Source: Paludibacteraceae bacterium
Lineage (GTDB): Bacteria; Bacteroidota; Bacteroidia; Bacteroidales; Paludibacteraceae
NCBI GenBank assembly: GCA_017444065.1
Contig: JAFSXJ010000071.1
Span: 1-49,076 of the forward strand
Reading direction: 5' to 3'
Length of the DNA stretch: 49,076 bases
Part shown: positions 41,461-48,599 of the stretch, one piece after another
How positions within the stretch are numbered: position 1 is the first letter of the stretch
How the letters are laid out: each line of letters opens with the position of its first letter
Translations under genes and position numbers: made by a program
The notes under the pieces: model-generated
Databases searched by the model: none
Seen by the model: only the letters and a program-made list of their open reading frames with translations
What the model was told of the DNA's origin: nothing

Positions 41461-43758
41461 GAACGTAACAACGAATCCGGCATGCACATTGATGCCTGCC
41501 TGGGCGTAGTACCAGGTGCAACGGCTGCCGTCCAGAAAGCGGCTTGCCTCCGCGCCGCCGTTGCTGGCGAACTTGGCGTTGAAGATGTTGTTGATCTGGC
41601 AGAGCAGCTTCAGGTCGGGTACGCCTCGGTGCTTGCCTAACCATTGCTTCATCGGCAGCTCGTACTGCAGGTTGACGTTGGTGGTGGTGAACGCCTTGAG
41701 CATGGCGTTGGCATCCATGGTGTTGTCGAGGAACTGTCGGCCGGTGACGTTGGTCTGGATGGTGGCAAGGAAGCCCTTGTAGTCGAAAGTGAAGAGCGAC
41801 ATAGCGGTTATTGTCGGCGAGAAGGCGATAGTGGTTTCGCCAACAACGGAGTCTCTGCCAATCCAGTTCCAGTTGTCCTGGTCGTCGTAGAGGTCGATGT
41901 ACTGCTTGTAGTTACGGATCTTGTTGCGGCTGATGACGATGTTTCCCTCCCACCGGAACCAGTCAGTGGGTCGTACGGCGGCAGTCAGTTCTGCGCCCAT
42001 GCGGTAGGAGTCCTTGACGTTGGTGGTGAGGTAGTTGCCCACATCGTTGTACTCGCCGGTGAGCACGAGCTGATTGTCGTAATCCATGAAGTAGAGGTTG
42101 GCTCCGACGGTGAAGACGGGGTGCACATACTGGTAGCCGAGTTCGTAGTCGTAGAGCGTTTCCGCCTTGGGCATGTCGCCTGTATAGGTGCCGGTAGCGG
42201 CATCGTAGGCGATGTTCTCCGTATAGTTGCTGCGGCTGGGGTCGCGGTTGGCGATGGCGAAGGAAGCGGAGAGCGTGTGCCCCTGGTTCTGGTAGGTCAG
42301 TCCGGCCTTCGGGTTGAAGAAGTGGTAGTCGCGGGTGAGCGGCAGTGCGGTCATCGTCTCGTCGTTTATACCCCATAGGCTGTATCGTACAAAGCGGTAC
42401 TGCAGGTCGCCGTAGATGGCGAGCTTCTCCTGTGCGCGGTGAATGATGCGCCAGTTGGCTTTGGCATAGGCGTTGGCATCAATCTTGTTCGCGGCATTGC
42501 GGTAGTACTCGTAGTGGACGGGCAGCGGCTCTGGCAAGGGCGTTGCGAGGTACTCGAGTTGTCCCCAGTGGTGACCGATGTAGTTGTTGGCGGCAGCCCC
42601 GATCTGGACATCCACCGGCTCGGAGATATACTTGCCGGAGATTATGAATCCTGCAAAATGGTTGTCAAGCCACTTCTGGTACATGCCGTAGGATTTGCCG
42701 CTTTGGCCGAGTCCCCAGTAGCTGTATTTCTTGCGTTTGTACTGCTCGTAGTATCCACCTCCGTGTGTGTAGTGGAGTGTAGCGGTGAGGCTCAAGCGTG
42801 GCGTAAAGCGGTGGTTGATGGCGAGTTGTGCGTGCTGCTGGGAGTAGTTGTCGGTCTGGTTGGGGTAATAGACGACGGAGTCGTTGCCGTTGCTGTCCGG
42901 CACGGTATATTCGCCGGCAGGGTTATATCGCCGGTCGGCACCGTTGATGCCATAGGCGGTGTTGTAGTCCACTCCTTCCCATCCCATACCGGTGTGCTCC
43001 GAGCCGCCGAAGGCGCGTAGTATGACCTGTGTATGTTCGCCGTACCAGCCTATGTCGCCGTACCAGCTGTAGAGGTCGGAGCCGGTGCGGTACAGAAATC
43101 CGTCGGAGTTGACCTTGGTGAACCGTGCGTTCATCATCCATCGGTTGCTGATGGATGCGTGTGCGTTGATCATCTCGCGGAAGGTGTTGTACATACCGCC
43201 GTTGAAGGCGATAGAGAGCCTGCTGACGGAGTCAAGCATGTTCGTCTGCATATTGAGCGACGCTCCGAACGCCGAGCCGCTGGTGCTGGTACCCACACCC
43301 CGCTGCACGTCAATCTGCGAGACGGATGAGCTCATGTCGGTCATGTTGACCCAGAAGACGGTCTGGCTCTCCTGATCATTGAGCGGCACCTCGTTGACGG
43401 TCATGTTGATGCGTGTGTGGTCCGTGCCGCGCACCCGGAAGTACGTGTAGCCGACACCCAGTCCGTCATCGCTGGTGACCTGCAGGCCGGGTGTGGTGGT
43501 AAGCAGGTAGGGCAGGTTCTGGCCGGTGTTGTCGCGGTTCAGTTCGTCGCCATGTACAATGGTGGTGGAGAGTGTGGTCTGCTGGACGCGCTTGGCGGAT
43601 ACCTCGATATCCTCCAGTTGGTGCATGAGGATGGTGAGGGTGTCGTTAGTGGTCTGCGCTGATGCAGAGAGGCTCAGCAGGGAGAGGATCAGCCATGCGT
43701 GGCTGAAAGCCCGACGAGGATTCTTCGCCCGAAGGGCACGATGGATGTTGTTGTTCAT
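41458..43758 (-). CDS. TonB-dependent receptor under TPP riboswitch control (likely thiamine uptake)
   Basis: This is a 766-residue outer-membrane receptor. I chose ATG 43758 (MNNNIHRALRAKNPRRAFSH), because ATG 43773 lies inside the TPP riboswitch core. The signal region ends LLSLSASAQ. The plug domain shows GLGVGYTYFRVRGTDHTRIN and IDVQRGVGTSTSGSAFGASL, and a large 22-strand barrel ends in VVTF. The N-terminal TonB-box region is short and no carboxypeptidase-like domain is present. The riboswitch at 43763-43834 indicates repression by thiamine diphosphate, so uptake of thiamine or a precursor is the likely role, as for OMthi in Bacteroides. No pnuT or tnr3 gene adjoins it. Confidence 0.88.
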   Translation of the reverse strand: MNNNIHRALRAKNPRRAFSHAWLILSLLSLSASAQTTNDTLTILMHQLEDIEVSAKRVQQTTLSTTIVHGDELNRDNTGQNLPYLLTTTPGLQVTSDDGLGVGYTYFRVRGTDHTRINMTVNEVPLNDQESQTVFWVNMTDMSSSVSQIDVQRGVGTSTSGSAFGASLNMQTNMLDSVSRLSIAFNGGMYNTFREMINAHASISNRWMMNARFTKVNSDGFLYRTGSDLYSWYGDIGWYGEHTQVILRAFGGSEHTGMGWEGVDYNTAYGINGADRRYNPAGEYTVPDSNGNDSVVYYPNQTDNYSQQHAQLAINHRFTPRLSLTATLHYTHGGGYYEQYKRKKYSYWGLGQSGKSYGMYQKWLDNHFAGFIISGKYISEPVDVQIGAAANNYIGHHWGQLEYLATPLPEPLPVHYEYYRNAANKIDANAYAKANWRIIHRAQEKLAIYGDLQYRFVRYSLWGINDETMTALPLTRDYHFFNPKAGLTYQNQGHTLSASFAIANRDPSRSNYTENIAYDAATGTYTGDMPKAETLYDYELGYQYVHPVFTVGANLYFMDYDNQLVLTGEYNDVGNYLTTNVKDSYRMGAELTAAVRPTDWFRWEGNIVISRNKIRNYKQYIDLYDDQDNWNWIGRDSVVGETTIAFSPTITAMSLFTFDYKGFLATIQTNVTGRQFLDNTMDANAMLKAFTTTNVNLQYELPMKQWLGKHRGVPDLKLLCQINNIFNAKFASNGGAEASRFLDGSRCTWYYAQAGINVHAGFVVTF

Positions 43759-43762
43759 TTTC

Positions 43763-43834
43763 TTTAGCAGCATTACCTGCTCAAGTTCAGCGGGTTTGTG
43801 TTCTCAGCTTTCCCCTAAAATAAGGGTTCCCGAC
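43763..43834 (-). promoter_or_regulatory. TPP (THI-box) riboswitch
   Basis: Read on the minus strand, the order of conserved parts is CGGG, a stem CCCT/AGGG, GCTGAGA, ACCCG, TGAACTTGA and GGTAATGCTGC. These match the TPP aptamer (CUGAGA, ACCC, GAACCUGA and GGnUAAUnCCnGC). The 3' end of the aptamer directly abuts the receptor start codon, so translational control by sequestering the start region is likely. Confidence 0.85.
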
Positions 43835-43873
43835 ACAACGTAAGTTGTGGTGCGACCGCGTTGCCGAACGCGA
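43834..43873. repeat. Palindrome plus shared GGTGCGACCGCGTT word
   Basis: Arms CACAAC and GTTGTG (43834-43849) are followed by a 25-base stretch (43849-43873) that contains arms CGCGTT/AACGCG and recurs with one mismatch at 48300-48324. It lies in the 5' leader of the receptor gene between promoter and riboswitch. Confidence 0.7.
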
Positions 43874-43913
43874 AGCTCCCCGAATGAATCTGATGCAATT
43901 GTTAATTTGGATG

Positions 43914-43945
43914 CAAAGGTACAAAAAAAATCCTGCATTTGCAAA
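43914..43945 (-). promoter_or_regulatory. TonB receptor promoter
   Basis: TTTGC (43945-43941 on the minus strand), a 19-base spacer and TACCTTTG (43921-43914). The -33 box lies in the loop of the terminator hairpin at 43922-43961. Confidence 0.8.
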
Positions 43946-43961
43946 TTATAGCAGGATTTTT
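43922..43961 (-). terminator. Rho-independent terminator of the outer-membrane protein gene
   Basis: Arms AATCCTGC and GCAGGATT around a 14-base loop are flanked by A-runs on one side and T-runs on the other, so a U-tract follows on the minus strand. It lies 60 bases after the stop at 44021 and overlaps the next promoter. Confidence 0.75.
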
Positions 43962-44020
43962 TTCAAAAAAGGTATTAATTATTTCATGAAAGGCATTAGG
44001 TATATGATAGTGCCGACGAG

Positions 44021-46561
44021 TTATTTCCCTGTCTGTACACCGCCACCTCCCAGGCGGTTGAGCTCGTCCATGTCGCCGACCTTGCGGTTCTTGTGCTGCT
44101 GGTACTGGCCGAACATCCATGTCAGGGATAATGTCACACGCTGCTGGCGGATAGTATTCTTATACCAACTGCTATACCCCTCCGCCATGCCTTTATCCTC
44201 GTTCAGGAACGACATCGAGCGTGCCAGGTCTTGCACATTGAGGTTGAAGATGAGCCCCTTCTGCATATACATCTTCCGCACGCCGAAACTCAGGAAATAT
44301 GTGCTGCCGCTGGTGTTATATCCGGTGGTCATAGGGCTGGACCAATTGCCGTCGAACGTCATTGTCCAGTCTTTGGGCAAGTACGCGGAGAGCGTGCCGC
44401 CGGCGTAGCCGTAGTGGTTTTTGTTCTCATACACCGGCGCGCCATCGGCTTTTTTCTCGTACGATTTATTGATGAAATGCAGCCAGCCTGCGTTGACGGT
44501 CAAGGCTAACCATGCCCCCTTAATGGACCGCTTCGCTGTCAGACCGCTGACGCTCTTAGATGTTGGACCGCTTTCGCTGTCAGGCTCAAACTTAGGCACG
44601 ATAGGCAGCTCGGTCAGCGATATATTGCCGCCGTGGGTGGTGCAAGTTCCGAAGTTAGTCCACTTGATGGAACCCATGCCGTTAGGCATAATCGTGGATT
44701 TCGAGGAGAACATATCCTGGGTGTGCCCAAAGTTGAACGTCACATTCAGGTACTGCGTCCAGGAGAAGTTGACCTCCACATCGTTGTTGAACTCCGGCGT
44801 GAGTTCGGTGTTGCCTTCCTGATAACTGTACGCATCCACATACGTGCGGAAGGGATTGAGCATCCAGTAGTTCGGCCGCTTGATGCGTCTGGTGTAGCTG
44901 ATGCTTGCGCTGACAGGCTGCTGCAGTTTGCCGAGCGGCTTGGATGTATAGCCCACGTACGCTGTCGGGAAAGGATTGAAGTATGACTTGCGGGTGACGG
45001 TGTCCGCGCTCTGCCAGTTGCCCAGGCTGTAGGTGTATTCGCCACGCACGCCGAGCTTGACCGACCAGTGTTCGCCGAACTGCTTGCCCAAGGAGATATA
45101 TGCTGCTGCCACGTGCTCGTCGTAACGGAAGTCCTGCGGGGTTTGGCTGAGCAGCAGCCCATTGAGTACAGAGTCCGTAGTCATGTGGTTGTCGGTCGAT
45201 GACAGGCCGTATTTGACGCCGCACTCAATCATGCCTGTCTGCCAGAACTTAGTCTGGAAATCCAGTTTGGCGCTATAGATATCCACCACCTGCCTGCTCT
45301 TGATACCTAATCCGAGCGAACGGGGTACAAGTTCGTCATATTGCGTTTTCTGGCTGTTGTTCTGCTGGTTGTTATAGCGGTTATAATCCACGTTGACCGT
45401 CAGTTCGCGCTCCAGCGCCTCGTTGAACGTATGCGTGTAGTTGAGGTTGGCCGTGTGCTGCGGCGACTGCGTTCCGGCGCTCGTGTGGCTCCGGCTCCTG
45501 CTAGTAGTGTCGTTACCCACCACTGTATAGGCATAGTTACGCCCGTCGATAATCCGTTGCTGCACAGTCATGTAGGGCACTTGCAAAATGAATCCGAAGG
45601 TATTGACCGAGTCGATATACCAGTCGTTGCCGACCTTGAGCATATAGTATTGAAAATTCATGTCGTAGCCCGAATAGGAATAATTCTCGAATTCAGGCGT
45701 CTTCCGATACGTCTCGAAATCAATATCGTTCTGCGCAAACACTTGGGTCAGTTGTCCGAATGTATAGGTCTTCTCACCGCGGTAGTTGAGGTTGAGCGAC
45801 ACCATATCCATCTGCAGCCAGCGTTTGACGTCGCCGAAGTACATGCCTCCGTAGCCGGCGGAGAGCATACCGTTCAGCCCGCGCATCATGTTGCGCTTGA
45901 GGCGTATGTTGATTATTCCTCCCTGCCCGCTTGCATCATATTTGGCGGAAGGGTTGCTGATGATTTCTATCTTCTCGATCGTGTTGCCGTCGGTGCCGTC
46001 CAGCATGGCTTTCAGTTGCTGCCCGCTCAGGTACGAAGGCTTGCCGTCCACCCATATTTCCACACCTTTGCCGTTCACGGTAATGTTTCCGTCCTTGTCA
46101 ATACGTACGCTGGGTGCACGCCGGAGTATATCATTTCCGTTCGAACCTGCCGCCAGCGGCGAAGCACTCACGTTCACCACCAGCTTGTCCATCTGACGTT
46201 CAATCAACGGTTTCTTGGCCTTCACTTCCACTTCGCCCAGTTGCTCCGTCTCTTCGCGCAATATGAAATCCGGTCCGCCGAAAGCAGTGTGATAGCCGAT
46301 ATAGGAAGCCTGGATGATAGGCCTCTCCCCATCCCTCCCCTCCTGGGAGGGGGCGACGATTTCAACGGAATATTCTCCTTGCTCGTCGGTTATTGTTCCT
46401 GTTAGCAGGCTTGAATCTTTTGCAAGTACGGAAATCGTCACGAAAGGCATCGGGGCACCGTTCGTGTCCGTAACACGTCCTTTGATTGTCTCTGCCGAGA
46501 CGGATAATCCCGTCAGCACTATTCCCAGTACTAAAAGGACTACATGTTTAATTGTTTGCAT
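44021..46561 (-). CDS. TonB-dependent-receptor-like outer-membrane beta-barrel protein with CarboxypepD_reg-like domain
   Basis: This 846-residue outer-membrane protein of the OMP_b-brl_3 type has a signal peptide (residues 1-23), a carboxypeptidase regulatory-like domain (IKGRVTDTNGAPMPFVTISV to about residue 110), a plug-like region (VKAKKPLIERQMDKLVVNVS, EIWVDGKPSYLSGQQ, EKIEIISNPSAKYDASGQGG) and a long barrel. Members are usually orphan receptors of unknown substrate. Two repetitive patches are read in frame: 46322-46353 (a CCCCTCC palindrome, in APSQEGRDGERP) and 44525-44583 (SESGPTSKSVSGLTAKR). Its promoter is at 46661-46691 and its terminator at 43922-43961, so it is monocistronic. Confidence 0.87.
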   Translation of the reverse strand: MQTIKHVVLLVLGIVLTGLSVSAETIKGRVTDTNGAPMPFVTISVLAKDSSLLTGTITDEQGEYSVEIVAPSQEGRDGERPIIQASYIGYHTAFGGPDFILREETEQLGEVEVKAKKPLIERQMDKLVVNVSASPLAAGSNGNDILRRAPSVRIDKDGNITVNGKGVEIWVDGKPSYLSGQQLKAMLDGTDGNTIEKIEIISNPSAKYDASGQGGIINIRLKRNMMRGLNGMLSAGYGGMYFGDVKRWLQMDMVSLNLNYRGEKTYTFGQLTQVFAQNDIDFETYRKTPEFENYSYSGYDMNFQYYMLKVGNDWYIDSVNTFGFILQVPYMTVQQRIIDGRNYAYTVVGNDTTSRSRSHTSAGTQSPQHTANLNYTHTFNEALERELTVNVDYNRYNNQQNNSQKTQYDELVPRSLGLGIKSRQVVDIYSAKLDFQTKFWQTGMIECGVKYGLSSTDNHMTTDSVLNGLLLSQTPQDFRYDEHVAAAYISLGKQFGEHWSVKLGVRGEYTYSLGNWQSADTVTRKSYFNPFPTAYVGYTSKPLGKLQQPVSASISYTRRIKRPNYWMLNPFRTYVDAYSYQEGNTELTPEFNNDVEVNFSWTQYLNVTFNFGHTQDMFSSKSTIMPNGMGSIKWTNFGTCTTHGGNISLTELPIVPKFEPDSESGPTSKSVSGLTAKRSIKGAWLALTVNAGWLHFINKSYEKKADGAPVYENKNHYGYAGGTLSAYLPKDWTMTFDGNWSSPMTTGYNTSGSTYFLSFGVRKMYMQKGLIFNLNVQDLARSMSFLNEDKGMAEGYSSWYKNTIRQQRVTLSLTWMFGQYQQHKNRKVGDMDELNRLGGGGVQTGK
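44525..44583. repeat. gaccgct repeat in frame in the outer-membrane protein gene
   Basis: ggaccgcttcgctgtcag (44525-44542) and ggaccgctttcgctgtcag (44565-44583) flank a related agaccgctgacgct word. The encoded Ser/Gly/Lys-rich segment sits between two barrel strands. Confidence 0.75.
46322..46353. repeat. CCCCTCC/GGAGGGG palindromic repeat in frame
   Basis: Pyrimidine-rich words cctctcccc and atccctcccc lead into the palindrome CCCCTCCtgGGAGGGG (46337-46352). It encodes APSQEGRDGERP in the loop of the regulatory-like domain, where an extra hydrophilic insertion is seen. Confidence 0.7.
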
Positions 46562-46660
46562 ACTTGTTTATCTTTTGTTTTTTAGCCCCTTGCAAGTGGC
46601 AGGAAAGAGTTTTTCTTAGTCCTTTGCGAGGCACGAATAACTTGGTTTTGAAATCGAGTG

Positions 46661-46691
46661 CAAAAGTACGGCTTTTTCAGGACATATCAAA
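46661..46691 (-). promoter_or_regulatory. Outer-membrane protein promoter
   Basis: TTTG (46691-46688 on the minus strand), a 19-base spacer and TACTTTTG (46668-46661). The leader is about 95 bases. Confidence 0.75.
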
Positions 46692-46746
46692 TGAAAAAAC
46701 GGACATTTTGCAGTCCGGCGGTATAAAAACTACCTACTTTTTTGTG

Positions 46747-46802
46747 TTTTTTCACGATTATTTTTTGCCATTTTCACTCTTTTATTGTATTTTTTCACGA
46801 TT
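46747..46802. promoter_or_regulatory. Two TTTTTTCACGATT direct repeats upstream of a promoter
   Basis: Exact 13-base copies at 46747-46759 and 46790-46802 are 43 bases apart, about four helical turns. The second ends 4 bases before the TTGC box, a plausible activator-site arrangement. Confidence 0.45.
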
Positions 46803-46806
46803 TCTC

Positions 46807-46837
46807 TTGCAAATATCCAAAATTTTCACTATCTTTG
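46807..46837 (+). promoter_or_regulatory. Promoter of the 140-residue protein gene
   Basis: TTGC (46807-46810), a 19-base spacer and TATCTTTG (46830-46837). Confidence 0.75.
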
Positions 46838-46871
46838 CAGCGTCTAATCCGCAGTCTGTCTCGATAAACTT

Positions 46872-46915
46872 ACGATATATACACGATAGATATACGTTAG
46901 ATACACGTTACATTC
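46872..46915. repeat. 11-base tandem array in the leader
   Basis: Four units follow directly: acgatatatac, acgatagatat, acgttagatac and acgttacattc. The period is the same as in the array at 36510-36597. Confidence 0.7.
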
Positions 46916-46928
46916 AGCGGACTACACC

Positions 46929-47159
46929 GAGCCAACAGGCTCACCAGCATGTATCAGCCATGATTGGCTGAATTGCCCCAACTGCTGTTTTTGGGCAATT
47001 GTTGGTAATTGTTGACGGACATGGCTCATTGACTGTTTTGTATGTTTATTGCCGAGGTTGGCTATAACCTCGTAGAGGTGTGGCTTAGATGGATAAGCAT
47101 CGCAGCAAGTTTGCTTGGATGAGGTGCTTATACAGCTAAAACACAAGTCCCGCAGGGAC
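46929..47159 (+). ncRNA. Hairpin-rich 5' leader segment
   Basis: Six consecutive inverted repeats with unrelated sequences are present: GAGCC/GGCTC, CAGCCA/TGGCTG, AATTGCCC/GGGCAATT, CGAGGTT/AACCTCG, ATAAGCA/TGCTTAT with inner AGCAA/TTGCT, and GTCCC/GGGAC. If transcribed from 46843 on they would all fold locally. No known riboswitch class is recognised. Confidence 0.45.
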
Positions 47160-47219
47160 AACAGCCAACATCGGGGTTTATTTAGGTTGTTTTTGTTTAA
47201 TTTTTCCATTCACAACGCG

Positions 47220-47642
47220 ATGGCTAAAGTTCAACCCGCCCTTCCCTTCGACCACTTTAGTGGCAAGCTCTCCTCCAAGGAGCGCATCGTTATGCGTACT
47301 CGCAACGGACGCACCCATGCTTACGCTATTATGAACCCCTACAGCGGTCCTCTCGCCGAGAGCCGCAAGCGTGCTATCAGCACCTTCGCCGAAGCTGTCC
47401 GCCAATGCAAGCTTGAGATGTCCGACCCCGACCGCCTCGCCTGGTGGCAAGACCGCTACATCCAGTACCGCAAAGCCGCCAACAAGCACGTCGCCCGCGC
47501 CAACGCCCGTTTCCTCGGCACACCCGCTTCGTCGTCCGCTTCCGCGCCCACTCGCTCCTCCGACAAGTTCTACACCACGCTCCGCGGCTTCATCATCGCC
47601 TCCCTCTCCGCCCAATTCAAAGCTTCCCACTCGCCCGAGTAG
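47220..47642 (+). CDS. 140-residue basic protein, unknown family
   Basis: I chose ATG 47220 (MAKVQPALPFDHFSGKLSSK); the frame extends upstream but only through the leader. The order SGK, RTRNGRTHAYAIMNPYSGPL, ESRKRAISTFAEAVRQCK and DPDRLAWWQDRYIQY recalls the layout of small Bacteroidota or phage-related proteins (DUF6266-like: SGK, NGK, a Pro-rich joint, then R..F..A and W), but I cannot assign it. A Ser/Ala-rich linker precedes a conserved-looking FYTTLRGFIIASLSAQF tail. Codons end very often in C, unlike the neighbouring genes, and the dense palindromes on both sides suggest a special or acquired locus. Confidence 0.65.
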   Translation: MAKVQPALPFDHFSGKLSSKERIVMRTRNGRTHAYAIMNPYSGPLAESRKRAISTFAEAVRQCKLEMSDPDRLAWWQDRYIQYRKAANKHVARANARFLGTPASSSASAPTRSSDKFYTTLRGFIIASLSAQFKASHSPE

Positions 47643-47656
47643 CTTTGTCTATTGCC

Positions 47657-48047
47657 GCCCAAATCGTATTTGGGCATCAGCTCTTAGAGCCCGCCCGGAT
47701 TTACCACCTGCACTCACTTCGTCCATTGTGTCGGCATCGCATGCCGCCACGAGCGTTTGTTTTTTCCGTCGGATGGCATCCGACAACGGCTCTCCGAGCC
47801 GCCTTTTCTTGGCGTTACCCTGCATAGTTGCGGGTATTCAATCTTTCTTTATCTCTCCATTTCTTTTGTTAATTGTCCCGCATGTCATGCGGGTATCCTT
47901 CTCTCTCTTTGTCCATTGCGTCGGCATCAGATGCCGACACGGCTCCCCGAGCCGCCTATTTTCTTGGCATTCCCTGCATGGTTGAGGTGCCCTTCTTATT
48001 TCGTTCATTGCGTGTGGATACCATCCACGCAACGGCTCCTCAGAGCC
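47657..48047. repeat. Array of covarying palindrome modules
   Basis: Palindromes lie at 47657-47675 (GCCCAAAT arms), 47732-47746, 47768-47784 (GTCGGATG/CATCCGAC), 47788-47800 (GGCTC/GAGCC), 47877-47893 (CCCGCATG arms), 47920-47938 (GTCGGCATC/GATGCCGAC), 47941-47953 (GGCTC/GAGCC), 48012-48030 (GTGTGGAT/ATCCACGC) and 48034-48047 (GGCTC/GAGCC). Three modules share the order variable palindrome, then GGCTC/GAGCC, and two share the following word ttcttggc. Both arms of the variable palindrome change together. Confidence 0.8.
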
Positions 48048-48162
48048 GCTTCCAGATTCTCCGGATTCTCCAGTTTAGCTTGGCGGTCTTGTAAAAAAAA
48101 ATAGCATTTTCGTTAAATTTCTCACTTTTATTTACTCTATTTTGTAAAATTATCTCTTTACA

Positions 48163-48194
48163 TTTGCAAAAGTCAATATTTTATCGTAACTTTG
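48163..48194 (+). promoter_or_regulatory. Promoter in the gene-poor region
   Basis: TTTGC (48163-48167), a 19-base spacer and TAACTTTG (48187-48194). No convincing ORF follows, which suggests a non-coding transcript. Confidence 0.75.
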
Positions 48195-48199
48195 TAGCC

Positions 48200-48595
48200 G
48201 TATTTAGCTCACGCCGTGGGAACCCCGACGTAAACAATAAAATGTTTGCGGTGGGGAGAGCGAAGGCACACGTCGCCTTTATGCCGCCGGGCGGCATCCG
48301 GTGCGACCGCGTTGTCGAACGCGACGGGGGTGGGATACGGACATATAAAAGGCGTCTTACGCGCTTTGTTTTGGCTAACAGGAATCTGGTAAATTCAAAC
48401 TAACGACCAAAACAATGCAGCACAAGATGCCCATTGGTATGTATTACCGCGTACACACTCGTAGTGCACGCTTGTACATACGGCGTGGGCTTCAGTGTTG
48501 TTTGTTCAGAAGTTAGGGCAATACCAGAGCCTCTGTTAGCGGAACAGCAATAGTGCAGTCCCGCTTTTTGTATGTTGTAGCAAAAGGACCAACAA
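48200..48595 (+). ncRNA. Putative structured non-coding RNA
   Basis: After the promoter the sequence is rich in inverted repeats: ATGCCGC/GCGGCAT (48281-48297), CGCGTT/AACGCG (48308-48323), and a long hairpin at about 48439-48483 with arms TATGTA/TACATA, GCGT/ACGC and inner CACT/AGTG. Similar text (a hairpin, then gggcttcagtgttg and gttcagaagttagggcaat) seems familiar to me from other Bacteroidales intergenic regions, where it is often translated into spurious small proteins; I could not verify this. Ends are approximate and the function is unknown. Confidence 0.4.
48281..48324. repeat. Palindrome plus GGTGCGACCGCGTT word, second copy
   Basis: ATGCCGC/GCGGCAT (48281-48297) is followed by the 25-base word (48300-48324) that also occurs at 43849-43873 with one mismatch, there after a different palindrome. 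Confidence 0.7.
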
Positions 48596-48599
48596 GGAC

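Larger units (their letters stand above)
46562..47219. other. 658-base spacer: divergent promoters and a hairpin-rich leader
   Basis: No gene is seen. It holds the minus-strand promoter (46661-46691), two TTTTTTCACGATT direct repeats (46747, 46790), the plus-strand promoter (46807-46837), four 11-base units (46872-46915) and six inverted repeats: 46929-46942, 46953-46972, 46971-47000, 47053-47072, 47093-47131 and 47147-47159. The latter would form a structured leader of about 375 bases before the 140-residue gene. Confidence 0.7.

Noticed and set aside
47371-47985. 204-codon plus-strand frame overlapping the 140-residue gene
   Set aside because: It is a +1-frame shadow, Ser/Pro/Arg-rich, and continues into the palindrome array; the 140-residue frame has better start and composition.
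48164-48403. 79-codon ORF overlapping the promoter at 48163-48194
   Set aside because: Its start lies upstream of the predicted transcription start and its frame runs through palindromes; non-coding RNA fits better.
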